Shown here piece after piece: positions 25,007 to 34,023 of a stretch of 39,055 nucleotides of DNA. The position numbers and the translations under genes were made by a program. This DNA is from Opitutales bacterium (GTDB taxonomy: Bacteria; Verrucomicrobiota; Verrucomicrobiia; Opitutales; Oceanipulchritudinaceae). The notes under the pieces were generated by a model. It was not told the DNA's origin. It did no database searches and saw only the letters and a list, made by a program, of their open reading frames with translations. Where the stretch lies: NCBI GenBank assembly GCA_020831585.1, contig JAFIGE010000035.1, forward strand, positions 1-39,055, written 5' to 3'. Within the stretch, counting starts at the first letter, position 1. Every line of letters starts with the position of its first letter.

Positions 25007-26324
25007 CGAGTTGAACATCGATTTCAAGTGGATGGGTGGCCCGCAGGGCTTTGCTTTCAATCAGGCCTTCGCCGCCGAGATCGGAATCCGCCTGAATGAC
25101 CAGTGGATGACTGAATTGGAGGAACTCGAGTCCCGAACGACCATGACCCATCTGCGAGGCTGTGCACACACCTTGGCGCGTTGGTTGGCCGGAAACTGGT
25201 GGCGCCTCCGCTGTGAGCCCGAAACCAGAGATGCACGCAACGATCCCGATTGGCGGATGGTTCACAGCGTAGCCAATGCGGGAGGCGGCTTCGCTTGGCC
25301 AAATGTGGTTTTTGCGAGCGATGGAGAGTCGGTTGCCGTAGCGTCCTTTCCGAGATTGAAAGCCAAACCGCACGAACCCTTACGGTATCTCAATGCCGTT
25401 TATGGGAGGCTGACGGCTGTGGAATTCGAGCAAAAGATCGATGCCTTCATCGATGCGGTGGTCAGCCGCCACGGAGCCTTCGCAATTATGGATGATGACC
25501 TCCCTCAGCTATGGGCTGAAGTGAAAGGGGAACGACAGGACCCAAAAGCGTCACATTGGCGTCGGCTCGAAGCATTGTGCGGTTACGACCCGGACGAGGC
25601 TCCCGAGGCACTCATTGAAGCGCTTATAGACGACAAATTTAACCTGGGTTCCCGGGCGCTGGAGGAAATTGCCGCTCAGGGCCGCCACAGCACACCAGCC
25701 GTAATCTCATCGATTGAGAATCTCGCCAGCGCAAAAGGTCGACCGCGAAATGGAGGATTTCATTGCCGTCCGGAACTTTTGAAAAAGCGTCCGAAATACA
25801 AAAAGGCATCACGTCCATGGGAGCGGGCGGCGGAACTCGCAAGAGCTGCCCGAGCCGCGTGGAACTTGGGTAATGGCCCCATTTCTGATTCAGATTTAAG
25901 TGACCTGCTCAAGATCTCAAAGTCCGCATTTAAAGATCGGTCGGAAAAAGCGAACACTCCCATTCCTTTGGCACTCCGCACAAATGATTCTGGGGCGAAC
26001 TTTTATTTCAACAGCTCGTGGGGCACGTCTCGCCGATTTGCCGCATCCCGCTTGTTAGGGCACTGGTTGGAGAGGTCTGGGAACACGGATCGTCTGATTC
26101 CCGCAACAGACGTCAAGACAGCCGACCAACAGTTCCAGCGGGCATTCGCTCAAGAGTTTCTTTGCCCATTCAGTTCTTTAAGGGATCGTCTTCCGCTTGA
26201 GCTGCCCACTTCGGAGGACATCGAAGACGCAGCTGCCCACTTCCATGTTTCACCGCTGGTCGTGCGAACGCTTTTGGTTAACCGGGGAGAAATGGACCGC
26301 GAATCATTAACTTGGGCTGCATGA
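24999..26324 (+). CDS. ImmA/IrrE-like protein with degenerate metal site
   Basis: A 441-residue protein from ATG 24999, inside the end of the preceding gene; the frame is open further upstream, but only within that gene. The N-terminal 250 residues are unrecognised. The C-terminal part has the ImmA/IrrE layout: a strand (GANFYFNSSWG), a helix, QRAFAQEFLCP, and the final DAAAHFHVSPLVVRTLLVNRG seen in HTH-ImmA proteins. Where active members have HExxH the sequence is SRRFAASRLLGHWL, so the first His and Glu are gone and metallopeptidase activity is unlikely. Together with the 143-aa protein it may form a toxin-antitoxin-like pair. Confidence 0.7.
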   Translation: MIDELNIDFKWMGGPQGFAFNQAFAAEIGIRLNDQWMTELEELESRTTMTHLRGCAHTLARWLAGNWWRLRCEPETRDARNDPDWRMVHSVANAGGGFAWPNVVFASDGESVAVASFPRLKAKPHEPLRYLNAVYGRLTAVEFEQKIDAFIDAVVSRHGAFAIMDDDLPQLWAEVKGERQDPKASHWRRLEALCGYDPDEAPEALIEALIDDKFNLGSRALEEIAAQGRHSTPAVISSIENLASAKGRPRNGGFHCRPELLKKRPKYKKASRPWERAAELARAARAAWNLGNGPISDSDLSDLLKISKSAFKDRSEKANTPIPLALRTNDSGANFYFNSSWGTSRRFAASRLLGHWLERSGNTDRLIPATDVKTADQQFQRAFAQEFLCPFSSLRDRLPLELPTSEDIEDAAAHFHVSPLVVRTLLVNRGEMDRESLTWAA

Positions 26325-26488
26325 GCCAAACGGGCGGACTACTTTTCGCTTTCATCAAAAATGAGTCTTCTGTCCATTGCTCTTGGAAACTCGGGGCGCT
26401 GGTTTTTCCTCCATAAATTTCCTCCCGGAAAGCGGAAGTTCGCGTTACCAAACTCATCACTCCTCGCTTCCGATCCAGCCTTCCCCCC

Positions 26489-27664
26489 ATGAACCGGATA
26501 ACCGTCAGTCCAAAAGTCCTTCGCTGGGCGCGTGAGCGCGCGGGGTTGGGGGTGGCTGACCTGGAGGGCAAATTCCCGCACCTGGCGGAATGGGAGGCGG
26601 AAGCGGCTGAGCCGACTTTAAAGCAATTGGAGAGCTTCGCCAAGGCGACGCGGGTGCCGTTTGGTTTTCTCTTTCTCCCCGAACCGCCGGAAATGCCTTT
26701 GCCTTTGCCGGACTTTCGTACGCTGGAGAGCCGGCGTCCGCAGGGGGCCAGCCCGGAGCTGATGGACACCATCCACCAGATGCAGCGGCGGCAAGCCTGG
26801 CTGCGGGAAGACCGGATCGAGGCGGAGGCGGAGCCGCTGGGCTTCGTCGGCTCGGCCAAGCTCTCCGACAATCCGGCAGCCATCGGCCGGGAGATGCGGC
26901 GCATCGTGGGCCTGAACGACGGCTGGGCGCAGCGGGTATCGAGCTGGACGACCGCCATCAGCGAGCTGCGCAACGCCATCGAGGAGCTGGGCGTGATGGC
27001 GGTGATCAACGGCGTCGTGGGCAACAACACCCGGCGCAAGCTGGATGTAAATGAGTTCCGCGGCTTCGCCCTGAGCGATCCGTATGCCCCGCTCATTTTC
27101 GTCAACGGAGCCGACGCCAAGTCGGCCCAGATGTTTACCCTCGCACACGAACTGGCGCACCTTTGGTTGGGCGAAGCGGGCGAAGGCTTGTCCGGCTTCC
27201 AAAACCTCTTGCCCGGTGGCGGTGAGGTGGAGCGATTCTGCGATCAGGCGGCGGCGGAGTTCCTTGTTCCGGCGGCCGAAATTGAAGCCATCTGGCGGAC
27301 CGTTGCCGACAGCGACTCGCCCTTTGAAAAACTGGCCGGGCGCTTCAAGGTGAGTCCAGTGGTGATCGGACGGCGGGCGATGGATCTGCGACTCGTGGAA
27401 CGGGATGAGTTTTTCAGCTTTTACCGCTACTATACGCAGCAGGAATACCGGAAGAAGGAAACCGGCAGGGGAGGCGGCGACTTCTACAACAACCAGAATA
27501 CGCGGGTCGGGCGGCTGTTTGCGACGCAGGTGTTCCGGGCGGCCAAGGAAGGCCGCATCGGATTCAAAGAGGCCTATGATCTGTCCGGGCTGAACGGCGG
27601 GGCATTCCAGGAATACGCCCGGAAACTGGGGGTCAATCGCATTTCTCACTCAACTCCTGAGTGA
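26489..27664 (+). CDS. XRE-type HTH / ImmA-IrrE metallopeptidase
   Basis: A 391-residue regulator-protease. Residues about 1-70 are an XRE-like helix-turn-helix (LRWARERAGLGVADLEGKFP ... PTLKQLESFAKATRVPFGFLFL). The ImmA/IrrE domain holds an intact zinc site HELAHLWLG near residue 220, with EVERFCDQAAAEFLVP after it. ImmA of ICEBs1 cleaves its repressor to de-repress an element, and relatives serve as antitoxins or damage-linked switches. The 5' end is duplicated at 24170, forming the chimera there. It lies 164 bases after the degenerate ImmA gene; that gap shows no other feature. It may regulate the surrounding defence genes. Confidence 0.9.
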   Translation: MNRITVSPKVLRWARERAGLGVADLEGKFPHLAEWEAEAAEPTLKQLESFAKATRVPFGFLFLPEPPEMPLPLPDFRTLESRRPQGASPELMDTIHQMQRRQAWLREDRIEAEAEPLGFVGSAKLSDNPAAIGREMRRIVGLNDGWAQRVSSWTTAISELRNAIEELGVMAVINGVVGNNTRRKLDVNEFRGFALSDPYAPLIFVNGADAKSAQMFTLAHELAHLWLGEAGEGLSGFQNLLPGGGEVERFCDQAAAEFLVPAAEIEAIWRTVADSDSPFEKLAGRFKVSPVVIGRRAMDLRLVERDEFFSFYRYYTQQEYRKKETGRGGGDFYNNQNTRVGRLFATQVFRAAKEGRIGFKEAYDLSGLNGGAFQEYARKLGVNRISHSTPE

Positions 27665-27818
27665 TGAGTCAAACCACCCAACCGCTTCCGAATGCCACGA
27701 GGAAAGAATGCTCCTGACCAAAGTAGTATGGAAATCCGACATCAAGGGGACTGATTCAATACAAACGTCCTGATCACCGCCGCTGCTACCGACAATTTCT
27801 ATATGAGATAAGAGACCG
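27665..27818. other. Gap after HTH-ImmA with a possible hsdS 3' trace
   Basis: No frame worth calling is present. CTGATCACCGCCGCTG at 27770-27785 matches the hsdS end CTCATCACCGCCGCTG (20393-20408) in 15 of 16 bases. The surrounding bases do not match, so this is at best a decayed trace. Confidence 0.25.
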
Positions 27819-28637
27819 ATGTCTGATGATTCAATCGCACTGACTGAGCACCGTTTCCTCGATGAAACTGGTGACAGCACTTTCTACGGCAAGGGGCGAA
27901 AGCTGATCGTGGGTGAGAACGGGGTTTCACTGAGCTTCGGGATGGGGATTGTGAGGATTGACCGTCCCTTGGCAGAGGTTCGCAAAGAGGTTCAGGCCCT
28001 GCAGCAGCAGGTCGAGCAAGATGAGCTGCTTAATCCTCTTCCAAGCGTTCTGAAGCGAATCGCGAAGGGCGGTTTTTTCTTTCATGCCTGCAAGGATACC
28101 CCTGATGTTCGGAGCGTCTTCCTGCGCTATCTGCGCGAACTGCCGTGCGAGGCCGAGGTGGTGATTGCGCGAAAGATCCCGGCTTTATTCGAGAAGCAGC
28201 ACTGCGGGCGCGAGGATGAGTTTTACGCCGATCTGCTTTCCCACCTTATCAAGCGACGGGTAAAGCGATCAGGGACCCTCGTGCTGAATGTAGCGGAGCG
28301 GGGGTCGAGCACTCGGGAGAAAATGCTTGCGCAGGCTTTGGATCTGGCGATTGACCGGGCGAAAAAAAGGTGGGGCTCTGAAGGTGCGAGACGGCGGGTC
28401 GTCTTCAACGTGCAAACCCCATTGAGCGAACCCCTTTTGACCGTAGCGGATTATATCTGCTGGGCAGTGCAGCGGGTTTTTGAACAAGGAGATGTTCGCC
28501 ACTACAACTATCTGGCCTCAAAAATCCGCCTCGTCGTCGACCTCTATGATCGCGATAAATACCCAGGTTACCGCAACTATTACGACAAACGAAATCCACT
28601 CAAAGCGGAAAACAAATTAGGCCCGCGACTTACCTAA
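27819..28637 (+). CDS. DUF3800-family protein
   Basis: A 272-residue protein recognised as DUF3800 from its opening strand FLDETGDSTF, whose Asp pair is a family hallmark, and from its C-terminal TVADYICWAVQRVFEQGDV, where the conserved Asp lies. Family members are thought to have an RNase H-like fold with acidic metal-binding residues; activity is not established. It lies between the HTH-ImmA gene (154 bases upstream) and hsdR, and DUF3800 genes are common in accessory regions. A nuclease-like role in defence is inferred only. Confidence 0.78.
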   Translation: MSDDSIALTEHRFLDETGDSTFYGKGRKLIVGENGVSLSFGMGIVRIDRPLAEVRKEVQALQQQVEQDELLNPLPSVLKRIAKGGFFFHACKDTPDVRSVFLRYLRELPCEAEVVIARKIPALFEKQHCGREDEFYADLLSHLIKRRVKRSGTLVLNVAERGSSTREKMLAQALDLAIDRAKKRWGSEGARRRVVFNVQTPLSEPLLTVADYICWAVQRVFEQGDVRHYNYLASKIRLVVDLYDRDKYPGYRNYYDKRNPLKAENKLGPRLT

Positions 28638-28861
28638 GCGACTCTCGCCGCGACGTCATGGAGACGACTTTCAGTAAATGCAGACCTAGTTAAAGCTCGC
28701 ACAAAACCACGGAAATGCAAGAAAATTTATTGTGCCCAAAGGATCAGGACTCAAATCCCCTGGAATGCCAGCCGATTTTCATGGACTATCTCATTTCATT
28801 GATTAGCAAACACTTAACTTAGCAATTCGTTTATCACCTTATTTGATGGCTATTTGATCCT
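28638..28861. promoter_or_regulatory. AT-rich control region before hsdR
   Basis: This is among the most AT-rich stretches of the window and carries no gene. TATTTGAT occurs twice, at 28840-28847 and 28851-28858, 11 bases apart (one helical turn), with the second copy ending three bases before the hsdR ATG. On the minus strand the sequence overlapping the first copy, TCAAATAAGGTGAT, resembles the inverted-repeat arm before hsdM. No convincing -35/-10 pair was found. Confidence 0.45.
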
Positions 28862-31800
28862 ATGTCGCAGACCACCGAAACCGCCTTTGAGACCTATGTG
28901 GAAGACATCCTCCTCACCCGGGGCGGTTGGCAGCGCGGGACAAACGCGGAGTGGGACAAGGAGCGCACGCTTTTTCCGGCGCAGGTGTTTGCCTACATCC
29001 GCGAGACCCAGCCGAAGCTGTGGGAGGCCATGTTCAAGCTCCACGGCAGCGGCCTGGAGAGCCTGCTCATCACCACGCTGGGGAAGGAGCTGGACGCAAA
29101 GGGATCCCTTCATGTGTTGCGGCACGGGTTCAAGTTTTACGGCAAAACGTTCCGGCTGGCGATGTTCAAGCCGGCTCACGGAGCCAATTATGAGGTGCTG
29201 GAGCAATACGGCAAAAATCGCCTCACCGTGACCCGCCAGGTGCCCTGCCATCCTGGGGACAATCGCACGCTCGACATGCTCCTGGCAGTCAACGGCCTGC
29301 CGGTGGCGACCATCGAACTGAAAAATCCCGGCACGGGCCAGAATTGGCGGCACGCGGTCAAGCAATACCGCGAGGACCGCAATCCGAATGCCCCCCTATT
29401 CGCCTTTAAGAAGCGGGCCTTGGTGCATTTCGCGGCCGACCCCGACGAGGTCCACATGACCACGCGATTGGCGGGCGAGCAGACCTTTTTTCTCCCTTTC
29501 AATCGGGGCAGCCAGCCGGGCCAGATCCAATGCGGGTCGGGCAATCCGCAACACCCCTCCGGCTACCGCACCGGCTACTTTTGGGAGGAGGTGCTCCGCT
29601 TCGACAGCTTCCTCGACATCCTCGGTCATTTTCTTTTTCTCGAAAAGAAGGAGGAGAAGATCGAAGACCTATCCGCACGGGGAAGCGGGCCGGGCGGTCA
29701 TCGCCTCGTGGTCAGGGAAACGATGGTCTTCCCGCGCTATCACCAGCTCGATGCGGTGCGCAAGCTGTTCGGAAGCGCGCGACACGAAGGGCCGGGCGCG
29801 AACTACCTGATTCAGCACTCAGCCGGGAGCGGCAAAACGAACAGCATTTCCTGGCTCTCCCACCGGCTTGCCAGCCTGCACACCAGCCAGGATACCAAGG
29901 TTTTCGACTGTGTCGTTGTGATAACGGACCGACAGGTGCTCGACCGGCAGTTGCAGGACGCCATCTACCAGATCGAACATGCTCAGGGGGTGGTCAAGGC
30001 CATTGATCAGGACTCGAAACAACTGGCAGCGGCCCTGATCGATGGGACGAAAATTGTCATCACCACGCTTCAGAAATTCCCCTTCGTGCTCCGGGGGCTA
30101 CTCCATGCGGCTGGTGCGGGCCGGGTCGATGATCCTGGTGAAGAGGAGATTGCCCAAGCGCAGGCCTGGGAGGCGGAAATCGCCAAACGCCGTTACGCCA
30201 TCATCGTCGATGAAGCGCATTCCAGCCAGACCGGAGAAACGGCCCGCGAGCTGAAGGCCATCCTCGGAGCAAGCAGTGGCACGGACGTTTCCGCAGAAGA
30301 AGCGGATTGGGAGGACCGCCTCAATCAGGTGATGGAATCTCGCGGCCGGCAGCCAAACCTGAGCTTTTTCGCCTTCACCGCCACGCCCAAGGGCAAGACG
30401 CTGGAGCTGTTCGGTCGTCCCGGGGCGAACGGGCTGCCGGAAGCCTTTCACCTCTACTCAATGCGGCAGGCAATCGAGGAAAAGTTCATTCTCGATGTGG
30501 TCAAACGCTACACTACCTACAAAACCTATTACCGGCTGGTAAAGGCTGCGGAGGACGATCCCGACCTGCCAAAGAAGAAGGCTGCGCGCGCCCTCGCGAA
30601 GTTCATGAGCCTGCACCCCCACAACATCGAGCAAAAGACCGAAGTGATGGTGGAGCATTTCCGCCACAAGGTCCGGGGCCACCTCGGCGGGCGGGCCAAG
30701 GCCATGGTCGTGACCTCGTCGCGCCTGCATGCGGTGCGCTACAAGCACGCTTTCGATCACTACTTTGCCGAGCACGGGATCAACGATATGCGCTCGTTGG
30801 TGGCCTTCAGTGGAACGGTCAAGGATCCGGACACCGGACTGGAGTTCACCGAGCCGGGTATGAACACCGATTGTGTCACCGGCTCGCCGATCAGCGAGAA
30901 ACAGCTTCCCGCTCGATTTGCCTCGCCGGATTATCAGGTCCTGCTCGTGGCCAATAAATACCAGACCGGTTTTGACCAGCCACTGCTTTGCGCCATGTAT
31001 GTGGACAAGCGCCTCGACGGCGTGCAGGCCGTCCAGACCCTGTCCCGGCTCAACCGAATGGCAACCGGGAAGGAGGAGCCCTTCGTTCTCGATTTTGTCA
31101 ACGAAGCCGAGGAGATCTACCGGGCCTTCAAACCCTACTACGATGCCACCAGTTTGCAGGAGAGTTCCGACCCGCAGAAGTTGGAAGCGTTGAAGCACGA
31201 ACTGGACACCGCCCAAGTCTACCATATCAGCGAGGTCGAAGCCTTTGCCCGCATCTTCTACAAACCCCTCGCCCGTCAAACCGCGAAGGACCATGCGGGG
31301 ATGCAGCTTCACCTGCAACCGGCAGTGGACCGTTTCAAGGCGCTGGCGGACGAGGAAAAGCGGGCCGAGTTTCGGGGACAGCTCAACGGCTTTCTGAACA
31401 TCTACGCGTTCATGAGCCAGATCATGCCCTACGTTGATCCCTCCCTCGAAATGCTCTATAGCTTTGGTCGTTTCCTCATCCTGCACCTCCCGCTCGACCG
31501 CGACATGAGCCGCCTGAAGCTGGGTGACGAAATTGGTTTGCAGTATTACCGCCTGCAACGAATTTACTCTGGGGAGATCGCCGTGCGGGAAGGTGAAGCG
31601 GAAGGCGTAAAGAGCCCCACAGACGTTGGCACCGGTCGGGGCCGGGAAGAAAAGGCACCCCTGTCCGAGATCATCAAGGTGCTGAATGACCGCTTCGGAA
31701 CCGAGTTCACGGAGGAGGACCGGCTTTTCTTCGAGCAAATCCAGGAAAAGGCGACCCACAACGAAAAGATCGTCAAGCTTCGCCAGGCAAACCCCTTCGA

Positions 31801-31999
31801 CAAATTCCAGCTCGGGCTCCGACAGATGATCGAGGAACTCATGATCCAGCGGATGTCGGATAACGACAAGATCGTGACCCGCTACATGGACGACAAGGAA
31901 TTCGGCGATGCCGCCTTCGGTGTGCTGTCGAAGTCAATCTACGAATCGATTCCGGGGGATCCCTCTGATGAAAAGGCACTCAGTGCCATTGAAGAATAG
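28862..31999 (+). CDS. hsdR: Type I restriction endonuclease subunit R
   Basis: A 1045-residue motor-nuclease of normal length for HsdR. Residues about 120-160 contain the PD-(D/E)XK site: DNRTLDMLLAVNGLPV, then ATIELKNPGTGQ with the Glu-x-Lys. The SF2 translocase has Walker A HSAGSGKTNSI near 320, DEAH as IVDEAHSSQTG near 449, FTATPKGKTLE near 506, and VQTLSRLNRM as motif VI. A helical C-terminus follows for docking on the methyltransferase. It completes the type I system with the distant hsdM and hsdS. It has its own AT-rich upstream region, so it is probably transcribed apart from the coupled hsdM-hsdS run. Confidence 0.95.
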   Translation: MSQTTETAFETYVEDILLTRGGWQRGTNAEWDKERTLFPAQVFAYIRETQPKLWEAMFKLHGSGLESLLITTLGKELDAKGSLHVLRHGFKFYGKTFRLAMFKPAHGANYEVLEQYGKNRLTVTRQVPCHPGDNRTLDMLLAVNGLPVATIELKNPGTGQNWRHAVKQYREDRNPNAPLFAFKKRALVHFAADPDEVHMTTRLAGEQTFFLPFNRGSQPGQIQCGSGNPQHPSGYRTGYFWEEVLRFDSFLDILGHFLFLEKKEEKIEDLSARGSGPGGHRLVVRETMVFPRYHQLDAVRKLFGSARHEGPGANYLIQHSAGSGKTNSISWLSHRLASLHTSQDTKVFDCVVVITDRQVLDRQLQDAIYQIEHAQGVVKAIDQDSKQLAAALIDGTKIVITTLQKFPFVLRGLLHAAGAGRVDDPGEEEIAQAQAWEAEIAKRRYAIIVDEAHSSQTGETARELKAILGASSGTDVSAEEADWEDRLNQVMESRGRQPNLSFFAFTATPKGKTLELFGRPGANGLPEAFHLYSMRQAIEEKFILDVVKRYTTYKTYYRLVKAAEDDPDLPKKKAARALAKFMSLHPHNIEQKTEVMVEHFRHKVRGHLGGRAKAMVVTSSRLHAVRYKHAFDHYFAEHGINDMRSLVAFSGTVKDPDTGLEFTEPGMNTDCVTGSPISEKQLPARFASPDYQVLLVANKYQTGFDQPLLCAMYVDKRLDGVQAVQTLSRLNRMATGKEEPFVLDFVNEAEEIYRAFKPYYDATSLQESSDPQKLEALKHELDTAQVYHISEVEAFARIFYKPLARQTAKDHAGMQLHLQPAVDRFKALADEEKRAEFRGQLNGFLNIYAFMSQIMPYVDPSLEMLYSFGRFLILHLPLDRDMSRLKLGDEIGLQYYRLQRIYSGEIAVREGEAEGVKSPTDVGTGRGREEKAPLSEIIKVLNDRFGTEFTEEDRLFFEQIQEKATHNEKIVKLRQANPFDKFQLGLRQMIEELMIQRMSDNDKIVTRYMDDKEFGDAAFGVLSKSIYESIPGDPSDEKALSAIEE

Positions 32000-32292
32000 C
32001 CGTTCATTTCCGGCCCAAGTTTTGCGCCTTCTGCAGGACTCCGGTAACCCGGAGCTGACGGCTCTTCGGGCAAATCCCTGCGACGCTCTCAAGACAAATC
32101 TATAGTTGGAGCCCTTCTTCACCGGGGTGAAACGGATGCTCCAGCATATTGAATTCAAGGGAATGCCCCTTCTGAAGATTACGCGTCCTCCCCCAATGGA
32201 GGTAGAAAAATTTGTCCCGAAGCACCGCTACCCGGCAGGGGGCGAATCGTGTATTCTGCGGTTGTTCCTCTTCACCATCAACAGTCACCACT
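32000..32292. other. Intergenic region after hsdR
   Basis: The only clear structure is a perfect 6-bp hairpin, CTCCGG-TAAC-CCGGAG at 32039-32054, 40 bases after the hsdR stop. It may be a transcript end, although no T-run follows. Short frames here give compositionally odd translations and are not called. Confidence 0.4.
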
Positions 32293-32901
32293 ATGCATCC
32301 ATTCACCGCCGAAAACAGCGCCTTGCTCCTGATCGACCATCAGGTGGGCACGATGCGCCTGATCAAAAACATTCCCTTGGACCGCGTCATCGCCAACACC
32401 ATCGCCCTCGCTCACACCGCGCGCATTTTGAAGATGCCGGTCATTCTCACAAGCAGCCAGGAGGGCAACGTTCAGGGGCCGCTCATTCCGGAGCTGGCCG
32501 AAATCCTGCCCACACCCTTCGCCGACCGCATCCAGCGCGCGGGCGTGGTCAACGCCTGGGATGACGCCCGCTTCAAGGCTGCCGTCGAAGCAACGGGCCG
32601 CAAGAACCTCATTATGGCGGGTGTTACGACCGACGTGTGCCTCGTGTTCCCGGCCCTCAGTGCGGTGGCCGAAGGCTATGCCGTGCAGGCCGTGCTCGAC
32701 GCCTCCGGTTCGCCCTACGACATTTCCGAAAACATGGCCCGTCAGCGCATGGCCGCCGGAGGCGTGACCCTCACCGCGACCAACACCCTCCTCGCCGAAC
32801 TCGCCCAAGACTGGAGCCGCCCCGAGGGCAACGACCTGCTCCAGGTGCTCTTCGCTCACGTCCTCCCGCCCATGTTCGGCGTAGCCCATCCACCCACATA
32901 A
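32293..32901 (+). CDS. Isochorismatase-like cysteine hydrolase (YcaC type)
   Basis: A 202-residue hydrolase; the ATG at 32293 gives a normal N-terminus, while the frame extends 27 codons upstream without likeness. The catalytic Asp lies in ALLLIDHQVG, and the nucleophile Cys in IMAGVTTDVCLVFPAL, near residue 116. The strand PVILTSSQEG and the final NTLLAELAQDW are typical of the YcaC subgroup. Substrates of YcaC-like enzymes are not settled. It is followed by a DoxX-like and a pirin gene, a combination often seen in small redox- or stress-linked operons. Confidence 0.88.
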   Translation: MHPFTAENSALLLIDHQVGTMRLIKNIPLDRVIANTIALAHTARILKMPVILTSSQEGNVQGPLIPELAEILPTPFADRIQRAGVVNAWDDARFKAAVEATGRKNLIMAGVTTDVCLVFPALSAVAEGYAVQAVLDASGSPYDISENMARQRMAAGGVTLTATNTLLAELAQDWSRPEGNDLLQVLFAHVLPPMFGVAHPPT

Positions 32902-32905
32902 AATC

Positions 32906-33286
32906 ATGAACAAAGCTATCCTCGTCTCCCGCCTTCTCCTCGGTCTCATTTTCTTCGTCTTTGGTCTCAACTTCTGGCTCGGTTTCATCCCCGTGCCGCC
33001 TCCGCCGGACGGCCATGCGAGTGCCTTCATGGGCGCGCTCTACCTTTCCGGCTTTCTCACGGCCGTGAAAGTGCTCGAGATCGCCGGGGCGGTTGCCCTC
33101 TTTGCCAAGCGCACCGCCCTTGGGCTCGTGCTGCTGGGACCGGTCGTGGTCAACATTCTCTTCTACGATGTATTCCTCGCCCAGGCATTCAATCCGATCG
33201 CTGTGCTGGCCGGCGCCCTCGCCCTTTTCCTGCTCTACACCGAGCGTTCCCGCTTCCTCCCGCTGCTCACGAAGGGCGCGGCGTGA
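32906..33286 (+). CDS. DoxX-like small membrane protein
   Basis: A 126-residue protein with four predicted transmembrane helices: residues about 4-26, 43-66, 72-90 and 95-115. It resembles DoxX-like proteins in its first helix (VSRLLLGLIFFVFGLNF) and the segment LYLSGFLTAVKVLEIAGAVAL. It starts four bases after the hydrolase stop and overlaps the pirin start (GTGA). Members have been linked to thiol and redox stress, but no catalytic residue can be pointed out. Confidence 0.8.
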   Translation: MNKAILVSRLLLGLIFFVFGLNFWLGFIPVPPPPDGHASAFMGALYLSGFLTAVKVLEIAGAVALFAKRTALGLVLLGPVVVNILFYDVFLAQAFNPIAVLAGALALFLLYTERSRFLPLLTKGAA

Positions 33287-34023
33287 AGCCCCGGATTGTC
33301 CGGGCAAAAGACCGGATGGAGCACTGGTCGGGGCCCTTCCGCATCTGGCGCTCCTATCCCGGAAGGTTCCTTCCGAAGACCAGAGACACCGGACTCGGGG
33401 CGCTGGGGTGCGTCGACCATGCCTCCCTTATGCCGGGCCTGCGGGTGCCGATGCATACACATCAAGACGATGAAATCTTCTCCTATCTGCGCGAGGGCGC
33501 GCTTACCCATACGGATAGTTTGGGCAGGCGCCTCATTCTCGACGCGCGCCACCCGCTGATGATGAACGCGGGCTCCGGTCTCGCCCATGAGGAGCACATC
33601 CCCGATGGTTCTCCGCCCGTGCGCATGCTGCAAATCTTCGTTCGTCCAACGGTTGCGGGGCTTCCGCCGACCCTTCAGTATGGCGAACTGGATACAGCCG
33701 AGAGCCGCAACCAATGGCGTTTGCTCGCCGGACCGGAGGGCAGCGAAGCGCCTTTTCACTTTCGCAACGCCGTCACCTTCCACGACCTTTACCTCGAACA
33801 CGCCACCCTCCCCCCGCCTCCCGCAATGGTCCATGAAATCCGCTGGCTCTACGTCTTCAGCGGCCATGTGACGATGGGCGAAGACACCCTCGCGACGGGC
33901 GATGCCGTCCTCCTCGATGCCGCCGGTGAGGTTTCCCTCGTGGCCAAAGAAGCCGCTCAGCTCGTCTGTTTCCACTGCGATCAAACGGCTCCCTCCACCC
34001 GCAACGGAAGTTTGAGCGGATGA
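33283..34023 (+). CDS. Pirin-family cupin protein
   Basis: A 246-residue bicupin. The GTG start overlaps the preceding stop (GTGA); an internal ATG at 33316 is an alternative. The N-terminal cupin has the pirin iron site: PMHTHQDDEIFSYLREG supplies two His, and GSGLAHEEH supplies the His and Glu of the second motif. The classical HPHRGFE is replaced by HTHQDDE, as in the YhhW-like branch. Pirins include quercetinases and redox-sensing nuclear cofactors; no specific substrate is claimed. It overlaps the following chimeric gene by ATGA. Confidence 0.88.
   Translation: MKPRIVRAKDRMEHWSGPFRIWRSYPGRFLPKTRDTGLGALGCVDHASLMPGLRVPMHTHQDDEIFSYLREGALTHTDSLGRRLILDARHPLMMNAGSGLAHEEHIPDGSPPVRMLQIFVRPTVAGLPPTLQYGELDTAESRNQWRLLAGPEGSEAPFHFRNAVTFHDLYLEHATLPPPPAMVHEIRWLYVFSGHVTMGEDTLATGDAVLLDAAGEVSLVAKEAAQLVCFHCDQTAPSTRNGSLSG

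Noticed and set aside
30458-31759. 433-codon minus-strand frame opposite hsdR
   Set aside because: It mirrors a certain hsdR gene, has no recognisable domain and no neighbours on that strand.
10654-31999. Prophage or integrative element carrying the defence genes
   Set aside because: No integrase, transposase, phage structural gene or tRNA-flanking attachment site is seen inside the window; only the 91-bp repeat hints at mobility.
32106-32564. 152-codon frame overlapping the isochorismatase start
   Set aside because: It overlaps the well-supported hydrolase in another frame, and its C-terminus is His/Arg/Pro-rich.
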